Below are positions 24,641-32,790 of a stretch of 64,000 bases of DNA, piece after piece. The stretch comes from Sulfitobacter sediminilitoris. GTDB lineage: Bacteria; Pseudomonadota; Alphaproteobacteria; Rhodobacterales; Rhodobacteraceae. A program made the translations under genes and the position numbers. The notes beneath the pieces were generated by a model. That model was given only the letters and a program-made list of their open reading frames with translations. It was not told the origin of the DNA and searched no databases. How positions within the stretch are numbered: position 1 is the first letter of the stretch; every line of letters starts with the position of its first letter. The stretch spans positions 124,001 to 188,000 of the forward strand of contig NZ_JAABNT010000008.1 in NCBI RefSeq assembly GCF_010667575.1, written 5' to 3'.

Positions 24641-26517
24641 GGCAGCACCCTCCGCCGCAGGGGGGCCAGATCAATGGGTTGGGGCAGCTTTGCGTTTTCG
24701 ATCTCAAGTGCGGCGAGGACTTCGTCCATACCGATTGCGCCGCCTGCGTCCGCCGCCAGAAAAGCGGCATTCAGTGCGGCATTGCGGATCGTCCCGCCTG
24801 TCGCGGGCAGAATGGCGAGCGTTGCGGGATCGATGTTTTCCAGCGGCGCTTGCGCGGGGAACGCCGCAGCCCAAAGCCGCGTCCGCTCTGCTGCGGCCGG
24901 AAAGGCGAAATGCACCGCAAATCGCATCCGTCGCAAAAAGGCATCATCGACCGAGGCGCGCATATTGGTCGCCAGAAGACAGGTTGCCGCGCAGGTTTCC
25001 AGCCGCTGCAACAGGTAGGCAACGGTCATGGCCGAAAACCGCTCTTGCGCGTTGTCGCCATCACCCCGCTTGTGAAACAGCGCCTCGGCCTCATCGAAAA
25101 ACAGGATCGCGCCCGCGCGTTCGGCCATCCGGAATACATGATCAAGGTGCTTTTCAGTCTCGCCGATGTATTTATCGACCACCTGCGCGAGGTTCACCCG
25201 CAACAGCGGCAAGCCAAGCTCAGCGGCCATCACCTCGGCGGCGAGCGTCTTGCCGGTACCGCTGGGCCCTGAAAAGAGCGCTGTGATGCCCAACCCGCGC
25301 GACAGCCGCTCGCCGAAATGCCAGTCACGATAGACGTGGGCGCGGTGGCGGATCTGTGCGGTGATCAAGCGCAGTGTCGCCTCTGTCGCGCCTGGCAACA
25401 CGAGGTCCTCCCAGCTGACATGCGGTTTGATTTCCTGCACCAGTGGATCAGGGGGCGGAGCAAGATAACGGCGGGCTGCTTGCTTGGCCGCGGCGGCACG
25501 ATCATTTGGCGATAGGTGCTGCAAACCGGCGGCAATCTGCGCGATTTCGTCTGCGCCAATCGTGAACGTTTCGGCAAGGTCAGCTGTGTCGGCTTTGTTA
25601 CCTTCCCCTAGATGATATTGCCACAGAGCCGCCCGTCCGATGGCATCGGGGGGGGCAAGTGTCACGGCCTCAGCCCCCGGCGGAAGTGCGACCCGATGGG
25701 CCATTTCGTCCGCAAGAATTAGCGTAGGCATTTCCAGCGTCCGAAGCCTTGAGGCCTCACGCGCACTGAACACCTCAAGGGCAAACACCGGCATCATGCG
25801 CGCCAGCACCGTTTCCCGTGCGAGGATGCGTTCCAGCGCGCTCCGTTCGACAACCGGCAGTTCGAAGAATGCAGGATCTAAGCCAACGGGTTCCATTGTC
25901 AGCGCTTGCGCAATTCGCGCGGCGACTGCGTCACGGGTCGCGGGACCTTCTCCTACAATCACGCAGTGCCCGGCCCCGCCGCGTGACACCCGGCCTGCAA
26001 GGCGCTCTGCGCAGCCATCTGCAACCTTGGTATGAGGGTCTGACAAGATGCCAGCCTGCGCAAGCGGGCGCAGATACGGACCAAGCCGCGCGTCCGGGGT
26101 TGCCAGGCCGAGGCACCAGTCCAGAATGCGCGGATCGATACTTACCGCGCTGTCCTGCAGGTTGAGCGCGCGGTCAACCCGGATCAAGAACCATGACCGC
26201 AGAACCGAACCGGACGAAAGGCTCTCCCAGTCCAACCGGGGCAAAGAGGCCATCAGGTCTCCGACACTCAGTGATCCGCCGGAATGTGATAGCGCCGCTG
26301 CGCAGCGTCGATCCAGAGCGGCACCGGCAAGCAGGGCAAGTGCTGCGCTCTCTGCATCATTCAATCCAAATAGCGCAGCCAGTTCGTCAAAGACGGAGCC
26401 CGCAAACACTGATCGGTCAAGGGTCTGTCCGGCCTCCAGTTCTTGCACGATCTTCGGCAGGACGTCGCGCAGGCTCAGCGGGGCATCCATACGCATATCT
26501 GAGCCTTGCACTGTCAT
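24637..26517 (-). CDS. AAA+ ATPase of the eCIS (Afp15/Pvc15-type)
   Basis: A 626-residue protein with a C-terminal AAA+ domain: Walker A GPSGTGKT at 417-424, Walker B ILFFDE at 471-476, and a sensor region CLLATNMRASVDDAFLRRM with the arginine-finger stretch. The first 380 residues contain a degenerate second ATPase-like domain (CVIVGEGPATRDAV and LILADE, lacking a good P-loop), as in other eCIS ATPases. Members of this group are found in almost all eCIS loci and are thought to help assembly or cargo loading. Both ends overlap neighbours by ATGA. Confidence 0.92.
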   Translation of the reverse strand: MTVQGSDMRMDAPLSLRDVLPKIVQELEAGQTLDRSVFAGSVFDELAALFGLNDAESAALALLAGAALDRRCAAALSHSGGSLSVGDLMASLPRLDWESLSSGSVLRSWFLIRVDRALNLQDSAVSIDPRILDWCLGLATPDARLGPYLRPLAQAGILSDPHTKVADGCAERLAGRVSRGGAGHCVIVGEGPATRDAVAARIAQALTMEPVGLDPAFFELPVVERSALERILARETVLARMMPVFALEVFSAREASRLRTLEMPTLILADEMAHRVALPPGAEAVTLAPPDAIGRAALWQYHLGEGNKADTADLAETFTIGADEIAQIAAGLQHLSPNDRAAAAKQAARRYLAPPPDPLVQEIKPHVSWEDLVLPGATEATLRLITAQIRHRAHVYRDWHFGERLSRGLGITALFSGPSGTGKTLAAEVMAAELGLPLLRVNLAQVVDKYIGETEKHLDHVFRMAERAGAILFFDEAEALFHKRGDGDNAQERFSAMTVAYLLQRLETCAATCLLATNMRASVDDAFLRRMRFAVHFAFPAAAERTRLWAAAFPAQAPLENIDPATLAILPATGGTIRNAALNAAFLAADAGGAIGMDEVLAALEIENAKLPQPIDLAPLRRRVLP

Positions 26518-27833
26518 GCCGGCACCATGATTGCTTGTGCCGGGTCATACTCTGGCGGCCGTGGTTCAAAACCCGGACCGATGGGGGGCAATTCGCGCAG
26601 CACCAACCAGCTTTCCACACCGTCGACCCGCAGGCGCATCGGATACGCCCCGGCGGGTATATCCGGAAAGGTAAACGTCACTGTGCCTGTGGCAGTCGTT
26701 CGGGCGGGTGCCGTGGCCAACTGACCGCCGAGGATCAGTTCCACGCGTTGGCCGGGCCAGACATTCGGGCGGAAATCCAGATCAATCTGCACTTCATTGT
26801 CAGGTCCGACGCGGGCCACACTGGTTGGGGGCAAGGTGGCGATTGGCGCAAGTTGAAATGCGGCACTGTTTGAGCGGTAGAGCGGCGCGCCCGGGGCACT
26901 GCGGGCGGCTAGGCTGATTTGATAAAGACCGGGTGCCCAGACGGCGGGCGCATCCGGCAGGGTGACCGTTTGAACCGTGTTGTTGCCACCCGGATCAGGC
27001 AGCACGTCGATCGGTGCGGCCAAAGCAGCGTTCTCAAAACGCACCGTCACATCGGTGCCGCTCAACCGCTCCCCCCGGATCACGACAATATCGCCCGGAC
27101 GGGCGCTTGGCTGGCCTTGTGGCAGGCTCAGCGAAGTAATTTGCGGCATTCCGACATTAAGGTCAGGCGTCACCTGCGCGCCTGTGTCATCGGCGCCGAT
27201 CATCAGGACCGGAAGCGCGCTACGCGTTGGCGTATCCGTCTCGATGATGACCGAAGACACGCGATAGGCCATGGAACTGCGATAGGTCGTCTGGAACGAC
27301 GTCCAGAGCTTCGACATCTCCTCCGCCGAAAGGTAGACCGGGCTGATGGCAAGTTGTTCGATCTGATCGGCAAGCCCGGTCTGCGCCAACGCCTGCAAAG
27401 CTGGCGGCAGTGATCCGGCCACGGTTGGCGACGGGGTCAAACCTGCCTGAATCTCGGCGCGGTCAAATCCGGGATGCTCATGCAGGATCTGCATGGCGTA
27501 GCCCAGCAGGATGTCGTGATGCAGGTCCTCGCTCGTGATGGCGCTGATCAGATAATAAAGGTCGAGGGTCAGGGGGGTGTTCTTGTTCCGATCGCCTGCT
27601 TGGGTACGCGTGGGCAGTATCTGGTTTGACCAGTTGCCCTGATTGTCCACGTTATAGAGGAAGACATTCAGCAATGACCCGTCGTCGGCCAACTCCAGCA
27701 CCCGATCAGGGGCGCGGGCATGAACGCTGACATTCGTGCCGATGGCCGCCCCCACATCGTTGTCCACCAGCCCGTCATTGAGCAGGTCACGCAAAAGCTG
27801 GGTCACGCCCGCTATGGCCAGCGCGGTGCTCAT
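26514..27833 (-). CDS. DUF4255/Pvc16-type tail terminator with IPT/TIG domain
   Basis: A 439-residue protein. Residues 1-190 match the DUF4255 (Pvc16 N-terminal) pattern: LNVFLYNVDNQGNWSNQ, TPLTLDLYYLISA and LLGYAMQILHEHP. In known particles this family caps the distal end of tube and sheath. Residues about 215-300 look like an IPT/TIG immunoglobulin-like domain (ITSLSLPQGQPSARPGDIVV, IRGERLSGTDVTVRF), and a second beta domain follows (VQIDLDFRPNVWPGQRVEL). The TIG extension is longer than the minimal terminator and may decorate the cap. Confidence 0.88.
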   Translation of the reverse strand: MSTALAIAGVTQLLRDLLNDGLVDNDVGAAIGTNVSVHARAPDRVLELADDGSLLNVFLYNVDNQGNWSNQILPTRTQAGDRNKNTPLTLDLYYLISAITSEDLHHDILLGYAMQILHEHPGFDRAEIQAGLTPSPTVAGSLPPALQALAQTGLADQIEQLAISPVYLSAEEMSKLWTSFQTTYRSSMAYRVSSVIIETDTPTRSALPVLMIGADDTGAQVTPDLNVGMPQITSLSLPQGQPSARPGDIVVIRGERLSGTDVTVRFENAALAAPIDVLPDPGGNNTVQTVTLPDAPAVWAPGLYQISLAARSAPGAPLYRSNSAAFQLAPIATLPPTSVARVGPDNEVQIDLDFRPNVWPGQRVELILGGQLATAPARTTATGTVTFTFPDIPAGAYPMRLRVDGVESWLVLRELPPIGPGFEPRPPEYDPAQAIMVPA

Positions 27834-28672
27834 GCCCCCTGCTTCCGGCGCTGGTCGCGGTAGTCATCCAGTGACAGCATTGGCTGCCACTCAGGCCGTT
27901 GTGGTGCAATGGCGGCTTTTGATGCGGTTTGCTCTTGAGGGTCTGGCGCGATGACGATTTCGCCGATGTGGATATGCAGCGGGGCTGATCCCTCAACGCT
28001 GTCATCCGCTTGCACTGCCGGTGCCTCTGGCGCACCCGGTGGGGGCGTGGCCGTGACCGGGCGCTCCGGCTGCGTCCTTGGCATAAGTCCCGGTTCCGGG
28101 TCATCCTCCTCGCTTGGCGTAAGGCGCGCAACGGCGGCGGCCAGGGCGCTTTTCAGATCGGGCACGGGAACTGCGGGCTGCCGCTCGGTGGCAGGGAGTT
28201 TGGATGCATGCTGCGCCGGTTCGATGGCGTCGTGCCCATCGGGAAGTCTGGAGGCTTCGGGCTTTCCTGCTTCTTGCGTCGCCGGCGGCACGGCATCTGA
28301 GACCGGCTGAGAACGCGGTGCGGGGCTTGGCGCGACCGCGATGGCTGGTTGCGTTTGCTGCTCCTGCGGGTCAGGTCTTACTGCTGGCATCAATCGTGGC
28401 TCACCGGCCTGCTGCCCATTTTCCAACCGCGGTGGCGCAGCGGATATGCTTTCGGGCCTTGTATCGGTCGCCTTTGCTGGTTCCTCCGCTGTGCGCTGTT
28501 GCGGCGTCGGGGGCAACGTTGGTTGCTCAATGCTCTGTTCTTCGATCAATGGCGTGGCTGTGGCGGTGGTTGCCGTGAAATAGGGTGCGATCCGGGGGCG
28601 AAGAACCCCGGTCAAGCCAGCAGCGCGGTCTAATAGTCTGGCAGCGAACCCTTGTGTGACCAGACCTTTCAT
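27830..28672 (-). CDS. Proline-rich disordered eCIS protein
   Basis: A 280-residue protein of unknown function. After a short helical start (MKGLVTQGFAARLLDRAAGL) the sequence from about 40 to 230 is dominated by Pro, Ala, Gln, Glu and Thr and looks disordered. A conserved-looking strand PLHIHIGEIVIAPDP (about 229-243) and a short C-terminal helix (PMLSLDDYRDQRRKQ) follow. A similar I-H-I-G strand motif occurs in many eCIS clusters next to DUF4255 proteins. Start at 28672 overlaps the previous stop by ATGA. It might act as linker, length ruler or assembly factor; the sequence does not decide. Confidence 0.75.
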   Translation of the reverse strand: MKGLVTQGFAARLLDRAAGLTGVLRPRIAPYFTATTATATPLIEEQSIEQPTLPPTPQQRTAEEPAKATDTRPESISAAPPRLENGQQAGEPRLMPAVRPDPQEQQTQPAIAVAPSPAPRSQPVSDAVPPATQEAGKPEASRLPDGHDAIEPAQHASKLPATERQPAVPVPDLKSALAAAVARLTPSEEDDPEPGLMPRTQPERPVTATPPPGAPEAPAVQADDSVEGSAPLHIHIGEIVIAPDPQEQTASKAAIAPQRPEWQPMLSLDDYRDQRRKQGA

Positions 28673-29361
28673 GCGCTTACCATCGCGACATGTTCTGCTC
28701 GGCGCAGCGGCGACAGGGAAAGGATCTCGCGGCTGGTCCATCCATAGCTGCGCGCCAATAGATGAATGTCCCACATCAATCGCCGCGCTTCGGCTGCAAT
28801 CCGGGTCCAGAGATAGTCGAGGATATCAAAGGGCGCGTCTTCCGCCGCGCCGCATTCAGCACAGTCAAACCCAAGGCTCAAAGCCTCAAGCCCACTTTGC
28901 GCCTCAAGTGCGGCATCACAGGCAGCGATCAGCGCATCGTCGGCCTCTGTCCGGTCCAAGACCGACAATATCAGCGCCTGTTGTGGGTCAGGCGCACGCA
29001 ATGCATTGGCCAGATCTCGGCTGTTGGGCATACGGTAGGGATAGTCCCGACCGTCATGACGTAACACGCGCCGTTCCGTGTTGGGGCTTCCCAGCTCTTT
29101 GATATCGCTGACAGAAAAGGTCAGCTCAGACTCCGCCCCGCAGAGCGTGCAGGTTGCGGAAAGCGCCAGCTGGCTGCCAAAGACCGCCTCTGTAACATCA
29201 AAGAGCCTGCGATCGCGTTCAGCGATAGGGAGTGCGGCAAGCTCTTCGCGCGACAATTCAGACTCTACAAGGGCGATAAGCCCAAGGGCCCGATCAAGCG
29301 GATGTTCGCACGCCCCATTATCCCACAGATCGAGGATGGCGCTGTCGGGTATTTGTGCCAT
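28669..29361 (-). CDS. Zinc-ribbon-like eCIS protein, possible baseplate/assembly factor
   Basis: A 230-residue protein starting MAQIPDSAILDLWDNG. Two CxxC pairs, CTLCG and CAECG, could form one zinc site. Between them lies a stretch PNSRDLANALRAPDP. The C-terminus is helical (LWTRIAAEARRLMWDIHLLA, then YGWTSREILSLSPLRR) and resembles the end of T4 gp26/gp51-type tail assembly proteins, typically LAxxYGWxxxEIxxL. It sits 7 bases after the tube gene with no overlap. I place it as a conserved eCIS assembly protein without a firm role. A frame extending to 29628 overlaps the tube gene and is rejected. Confidence 0.78.
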   Translation of the reverse strand: MAQIPDSAILDLWDNGACEHPLDRALGLIALVESELSREELAALPIAERDRRLFDVTEAVFGSQLALSATCTLCGAESELTFSVSDIKELGSPNTERRVLRHDGRDYPYRMPNSRDLANALRAPDPQQALILSVLDRTEADDALIAACDAALEAQSGLEALSLGFDCAECGAAEDAPFDILDYLWTRIAAEARRLMWDIHLLARSYGWTSREILSLSPLRRAEHVAMVSA

Positions 29362-29368
29362 GCGTCGA

Positions 29369-29899
29369 CTACTCGGCTGGCTCAGCGAAGCTAGGTTCGT
29401 CGGGCACAGCGACTTCATAGTCCCGTTCCCAGCCTTCGTTCTCAAGCTTGATGGTCTGGATTGCGAAGGCGGAACTGCCGGCGTCGAGATCCGGGAAAGC
29501 GCGGAATTCTGATACCCAGCATTCGAATATCCTGTAGCCAAGAACAAGTTGTCCGGCTTCGTTATAGATTTCGAGGTAAAGTTGCTTTCGAAAATCGGCC
29601 AAAGACAGCTCTGCACCACGGCCTTCACCCCAGTTCCAGACCTTGTTCGCCCATTGCTCGAACTCGACGTTGTTTGTTACGCCGCGCTCCATCGTGATGG
29701 GTTCATATTTCGCCTGACCCGGAGATTTGCGCATCAGCGATGGATCACCGCCTTCTCGGTACTCCATCACCTCGATTGTGCGGCTCAGTGCACTGATCTT
29801 GTTGACGGCAAAAAAGTAGTCGCCGCCGATTTCTTTCACACGAAACTTGTGGCCGGCATAGGGAATGACACGCTGGCCTCTCACGTTGAGTTGCGACAT
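29369..29899 (-). CDS. Inner tube protein (gp19-like; Afp1/Pvc1-type)
   Basis: A 176-residue tube protein. The family pattern is clear: a hydrophobic strand HKFRVKEIGGDYFFAVNKIS, VMEYREGGDPSLMRKSPGQ, ITMERGVTNNVEFEQWANKVW, then LYLEIYNEAGQLVLGYRIFE and IQTIKLENEGWERD at the C-terminus. These proteins stack as hexamers to form the rigid inner tube that is pushed into the target. Only one tube gene is present; Serratia and Photorhabdus systems have two or more. It follows the sheath gene after 12 bases with a GGAGG ribosome site, the classical sheath-tube order. Confidence 0.95.
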   Translation of the reverse strand: MSQLNVRGQRVIPYAGHKFRVKEIGGDYFFAVNKISALSRTIEVMEYREGGDPSLMRKSPGQAKYEPITMERGVTNNVEFEQWANKVWNWGEGRGAELSLADFRKQLYLEIYNEAGQLVLGYRIFECWVSEFRAFPDLDAGSSAFAIQTIKLENEGWERDYEVAVPDEPSFAEPAE

Positions 29900-29911
29900 T
29901 GGGCCCCTCCT

Positions 29912-31861
29912 TTATCCGTCTTGTCTGATTTGAAGCTGAATGCTGACCACCACGAACTCTGCTGGACGAAGTGGTGCGAAGCCTACGAAAAGGTTCACGA
30001 TACCGGCGTTGATATCGCTTTGCGTTGTGGTCTCGCTGTCACATTTCACAATGTAGGCATCCCTGGGGGATGACCCCTGAAACGCGCCTTGCCTGAACAG
30101 CCCCTGCATGAATGAGGTGACAGCACTGCGCATCTCGTTCCAAAGTGGCGCGTCGTTTGGCTGGAATACAGCCCATTGCAGCCCGTCATAAAGCGAGCTT
30201 TCGATGAAGAGGGCCATGCGCCGTACCGGCACATATTTCCAATCAGACGCAAGCAGGTCTGCCCCCACCAACGTTCGTGCGCCCCACGACACATTGCCGG
30301 GGATGTCAAAGTTTCGCAGGGCGTTCATGCCCAATGGGTTAATGACGCCGTTCTCTTGATCCGTCATCACATGATCAAGCGCGACCACATTGCTCAGCCG
30401 CGCGGTAATACCCGCAGGAGCCTTCCACACGCCGACCTGGCGGTCGGTGCGCGCCCAGACGCCTGCCATCGTGCCCGAAGGCGCAAAGGGACGCGGTCTG
30501 TTCTCACTGCCCGGATCGGGGAGGTGAACGAGCGGATAGTAGGTCACCAGGTTCGGCATGCGCAGCCCGGCGTCGGCCACCTCTCCCAGCCATGTCTCGG
30601 CTTCTTCGATCGTGTCTGTGTCTTCCGGGGGATCAATGAACAGCATCGCCCGCTTTTCGGTGCAATAGGTCGCCGCTGCTGACATCACCGCCGCCAGATT
30701 GGCGACACTACCCAGCTCCGAGGCTTCCGGAATGGCAAGCATGTTGAACGACCGCACATCATCCAGCGCATAGAAACCCGTTCGCGTGGACCGGTCGCCG
30801 CGCAGATCGGCTGCGCCGTTCGCCGCCCCGTCGCCGCCAGCGGTTGCAACGCTTTGAAACGCGGCAGGTGTATTGATAGGCGCATATTGCTCGACGTTGG
30901 CACGATCAAGCGCGCCATCAAGACCCAGACGCTGTGCTAGGTCTGAAACCGAATCCGCGATCGAGATAACCGTGCCCGGATCATAGTCCGGCGATGCGCG
31001 CCCGGGCACGATCCGCAACCGATCACCAACGACCGTCACGGTGAGTTGCGCCCAAAGCCGATCTGCGGGAAATGCCGCGCGCAACCCGGATTGCAGGCCT
31101 GCTGCCGCTTCGGCCAAGGTCGTGGGCGGCGCTGTAAAGGGAACCGAGACGGTCTCGGCGCCCGCCCCCAAATCAACGTCAATATCGTTCGCCGGAGTGA
31201 TCCCCGCCAGATCGGCAAGCGTGACGGGGCCGGAATAATATCCTGTTGGCACCGGCAGACCATTTCCCGCCCAACCAGGATCTCGGCTGAGTTGAATAAT
31301 CGCCGAGGCTTCGTTGACCACGTCCAACGCGTTGCGCGGCCCGGCTGTCAGAGTAAGGTTGCGGTAGACTTCGGTCCTACGGGCAACCTCAACTCCGTCG
31401 ACGTCCCTGATTTCAGCAACGGTGAGATTGAATTGGGTTGTCGGATCGGGCGTGATCGCGTCCACGTCAATGCGGATATTGTCGCCCCATTCGCCGGGAT
31501 CGTCGAGCGAAACGCCCCCGACCTGCCGCCCGGCCGTTGCCCGCAGCGTCGCGTTGTTGGTGGCGTCGTCCATGACAACAATGGCTGCTGTCGCATCTGG
31601 GCTCACCCTGACGCCATAAGCCTGACCGCCCCCGTTGAGGAAAAACTGCGAGACCGCAAAACTTGTCGGATAGTCGGAATTCAGGCCACCCAAGCCTGTC
31701 TCAAAATCGGCCTGCGTAAACATCCGGATCGGTATGTTGAGCGGTCCGCGCGCGAAGCCGCCGACAAAGGCCGCAATGGACGTCGATGCACCGACGATCG
31801 TTCGGGCACCGCTTGGAATTTCCTGAAAATAAACCCCGGGGCTTTTTGGAACAAATGTCAA
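29912..31861 (-). CDS. Contractile sheath protein (Afp2-4/Pvc2-4-type)
   Basis: A 649-residue sheath protein, first gene of the operon. It starts TFVPKSPGVYFQEIPSG, a sheath hallmark, followed by TSIAAFVGGFARGPLN and FAVSQFFLNGGGQAYGVRV. The C-terminal third has WKAPAGI, RTLVGADLLASDWKYVPVRR and FIESSLYDGLQWAVFQPNDA, then VSIQLQIRQDG, the strand exchanged between subunits. The start is a TTG, supported by a GGGAGG ribosome site 7 bases upstream; no in-frame ATG gives the conserved N-terminus. Only one sheath gene is present. The central region (about 150-350) is variable in the family and probably surface-exposed. Confidence 0.95.
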   Translation of the reverse strand: MTFVPKSPGVYFQEIPSGARTIVGASTSIAAFVGGFARGPLNIPIRMFTQADFETGLGGLNSDYPTSFAVSQFFLNGGGQAYGVRVSPDATAAIVVMDDATNNATLRATAGRQVGGVSLDDPGEWGDNIRIDVDAITPDPTTQFNLTVAEIRDVDGVEVARRTEVYRNLTLTAGPRNALDVVNEASAIIQLSRDPGWAGNGLPVPTGYYSGPVTLADLAGITPANDIDVDLGAGAETVSVPFTAPPTTLAEAAAGLQSGLRAAFPADRLWAQLTVTVVGDRLRIVPGRASPDYDPGTVISIADSVSDLAQRLGLDGALDRANVEQYAPINTPAAFQSVATAGGDGAANGAADLRGDRSTRTGFYALDDVRSFNMLAIPEASELGSVANLAAVMSAAATYCTEKRAMLFIDPPEDTDTIEEAETWLGEVADAGLRMPNLVTYYPLVHLPDPGSENRPRPFAPSGTMAGVWARTDRQVGVWKAPAGITARLSNVVALDHVMTDQENGVINPLGMNALRNFDIPGNVSWGARTLVGADLLASDWKYVPVRRMALFIESSLYDGLQWAVFQPNDAPLWNEMRSAVTSFMQGLFRQGAFQGSSPRDAYIVKCDSETTTQSDINAGIVNLFVGFAPLRPAEFVVVSIQLQIRQDG

Positions 31862-32505
31862 CTGAACCTCCCAATTCTAAATGGACAAGCGATCTCGTCA
31901 CCCGCCCATACGTTGAGCGGCGTAATTGAAGTTTTTATGTTTGGATCGGTCGCTCAGGTGAATCGGAGATTCAAAAACGTTTTATATTCAGTGCATTAGC
32001 ACGGAATTTCATTGAGGCGGCTAATCTAAATCCGATGTCGTGGTTTCAACCTACAGTAGCATAATGCGAAAAACCTCACAAGACTGTGACCAAATCGACG
32101 CGCAAAAATTCGCCGACCGTTTGATCTTTGGCAATCATCAGAAAGACTTAGGCTGAGTGCGCATCGCCCGTTGAAAGGGTCCGCCCCTGAGGTTGGGAAA
32201 GCTGAGGATCAGGTATGATTGCCAAGAAATCCACACCCGATGAGGTGGTCAAAGGCAACGGCGATTTGCAGGCATGTTGCGGCAGTTGGCCTTGACCCGC
32301 GCGCCAAGTTCTCTCCAGCTTGAGCGGAGCGCTTGGGGCAAATGCCGGGCCGGCTCTATGCAAATCTTGTGGGTCCTGAGGGACGCAGGTTAACAGCCCA
32401 TAATGCGTCACGGGTCCCCTGCCCGACTCTCACCCTGTAGGCGGCACAACGCGCAAGGCTGCGGTGCGCCGCGCGAGGTCTACAAACTGAGGGTAAGAAG
32501 AGAAG
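31862..32505. other. Gene-free leader and spacer between tRNA-Arg and the eCIS operon
   Basis: This 644-base stretch is more AT-rich near the sheath gene. It contains the sheath ribosome site, a promoter candidate and no frame with coding character. An 87-codon minus-strand frame (32148-32411) and a 26-codon plus-strand frame from 32217 lack ribosome sites and recognisable homology. I see no transposase, integrase or regulator. Confidence 0.5.
32053..32081 (-). promoter_or_regulatory. Candidate sigma-70-type promoter for the eCIS operon
   Basis: On the minus strand TTGTGA (32076-32081) and TACTGT (32053-32058) are separated by 17 bases, about 190 bases before the sheath start. It is the best match I found in the intergenic stretch. 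If used, it leaves a long leader. By-eye match only. Confidence 0.3.
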
Positions 32506-32582
32506 TGGCGCACCCAGTAGGATTCGAACCTACGACCTTCGCCTTCGGAGGGCGACACTCTATCCAGCTGAGCTATGGGTGC
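32506..32582 (-). tRNA. tRNA-Arg (anticodon CCG)
   Basis: A complete 77-nt tRNA on the minus strand. The acceptor stem pairs GCACCCA with TGGGTGC, followed by discriminator G and an encoded CCA (32506-32508). The D-arm holds AGCTCAGCTGGATAGAG, the anticodon stem TCGCC/GGCGA encloses loop CTCCGAA giving anticodon CCG, and the T-arm is the canonical GGTTCGAATCC. It reads CGG arginine codons. It lies between sufS and the eCIS operon, a typical island boundary. Confidence 0.95.
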
Positions 32583-32704
32583 AAACTGCTTACGCAGTGC
32601 TTACTTCATATTTTTGCGAGTTTAAAGCAAAGAACAGCGACCTCGCAAACCACTGTTCTTTATCGTAGATATCAACTCCTTGAAATGCCACCGCCTTGGC
32701 ATCA

Positions 32705-32738
32705 GCCTTCGAAGGGTGGCGGTCTATTCAACTGAGCT
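32705..32738 (-). pseudogene. Decayed tRNA-Arg-like fragment
   Basis: This stretch matches the D-arm and anticodon-loop part of the intact tRNA-Arg (32541-32574) at 27 of 34 positions, in the same orientation. The loop reads CTTCGAA, which would give anticodon TCG (Arg). The anticodon stem has mismatches, and no proper T-arm or acceptor stem can be built, so it should not be functional. It could be a worn duplicate or the remains of an old integration event. Confidence 0.6.
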
Positions 32739-32790
32739 GATCGTCCACTGGGGGCGGTATAGACACAGGTTTCCGCCCCTGCAATCAATT

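Noticed and set aside
24615..25286. 223-codon plus-strand frame opposite the AAA+ ATPase
   Set aside because: Arg/Pro/Ser-rich shadow of the ATPase domain.
7575..31861. Prophage or type VI secretion system
   Set aside because: No capsid, portal, terminase, integrase or lysis genes, and no TssJ/L/M membrane complex or ClpV-type gene. The DUF4255 cap, eCIScore protein and AAA+ ATPase are eCIS markers.
31046..31999. 317-codon plus-strand frame opposite the sheath gene
   Set aside because: Antisense of the sheath; no motifs, no ribosome site.
32148..32411. 87-codon minus-strand frame upstream of the eCIS operon
   Set aside because: No ribosome site and low-complexity Pro/Leu-rich product; probably non-coding.
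32403..32735. 110-codon plus-strand frame
   Set aside because: It runs antisense through the tRNA-Arg and the tRNA fragment.
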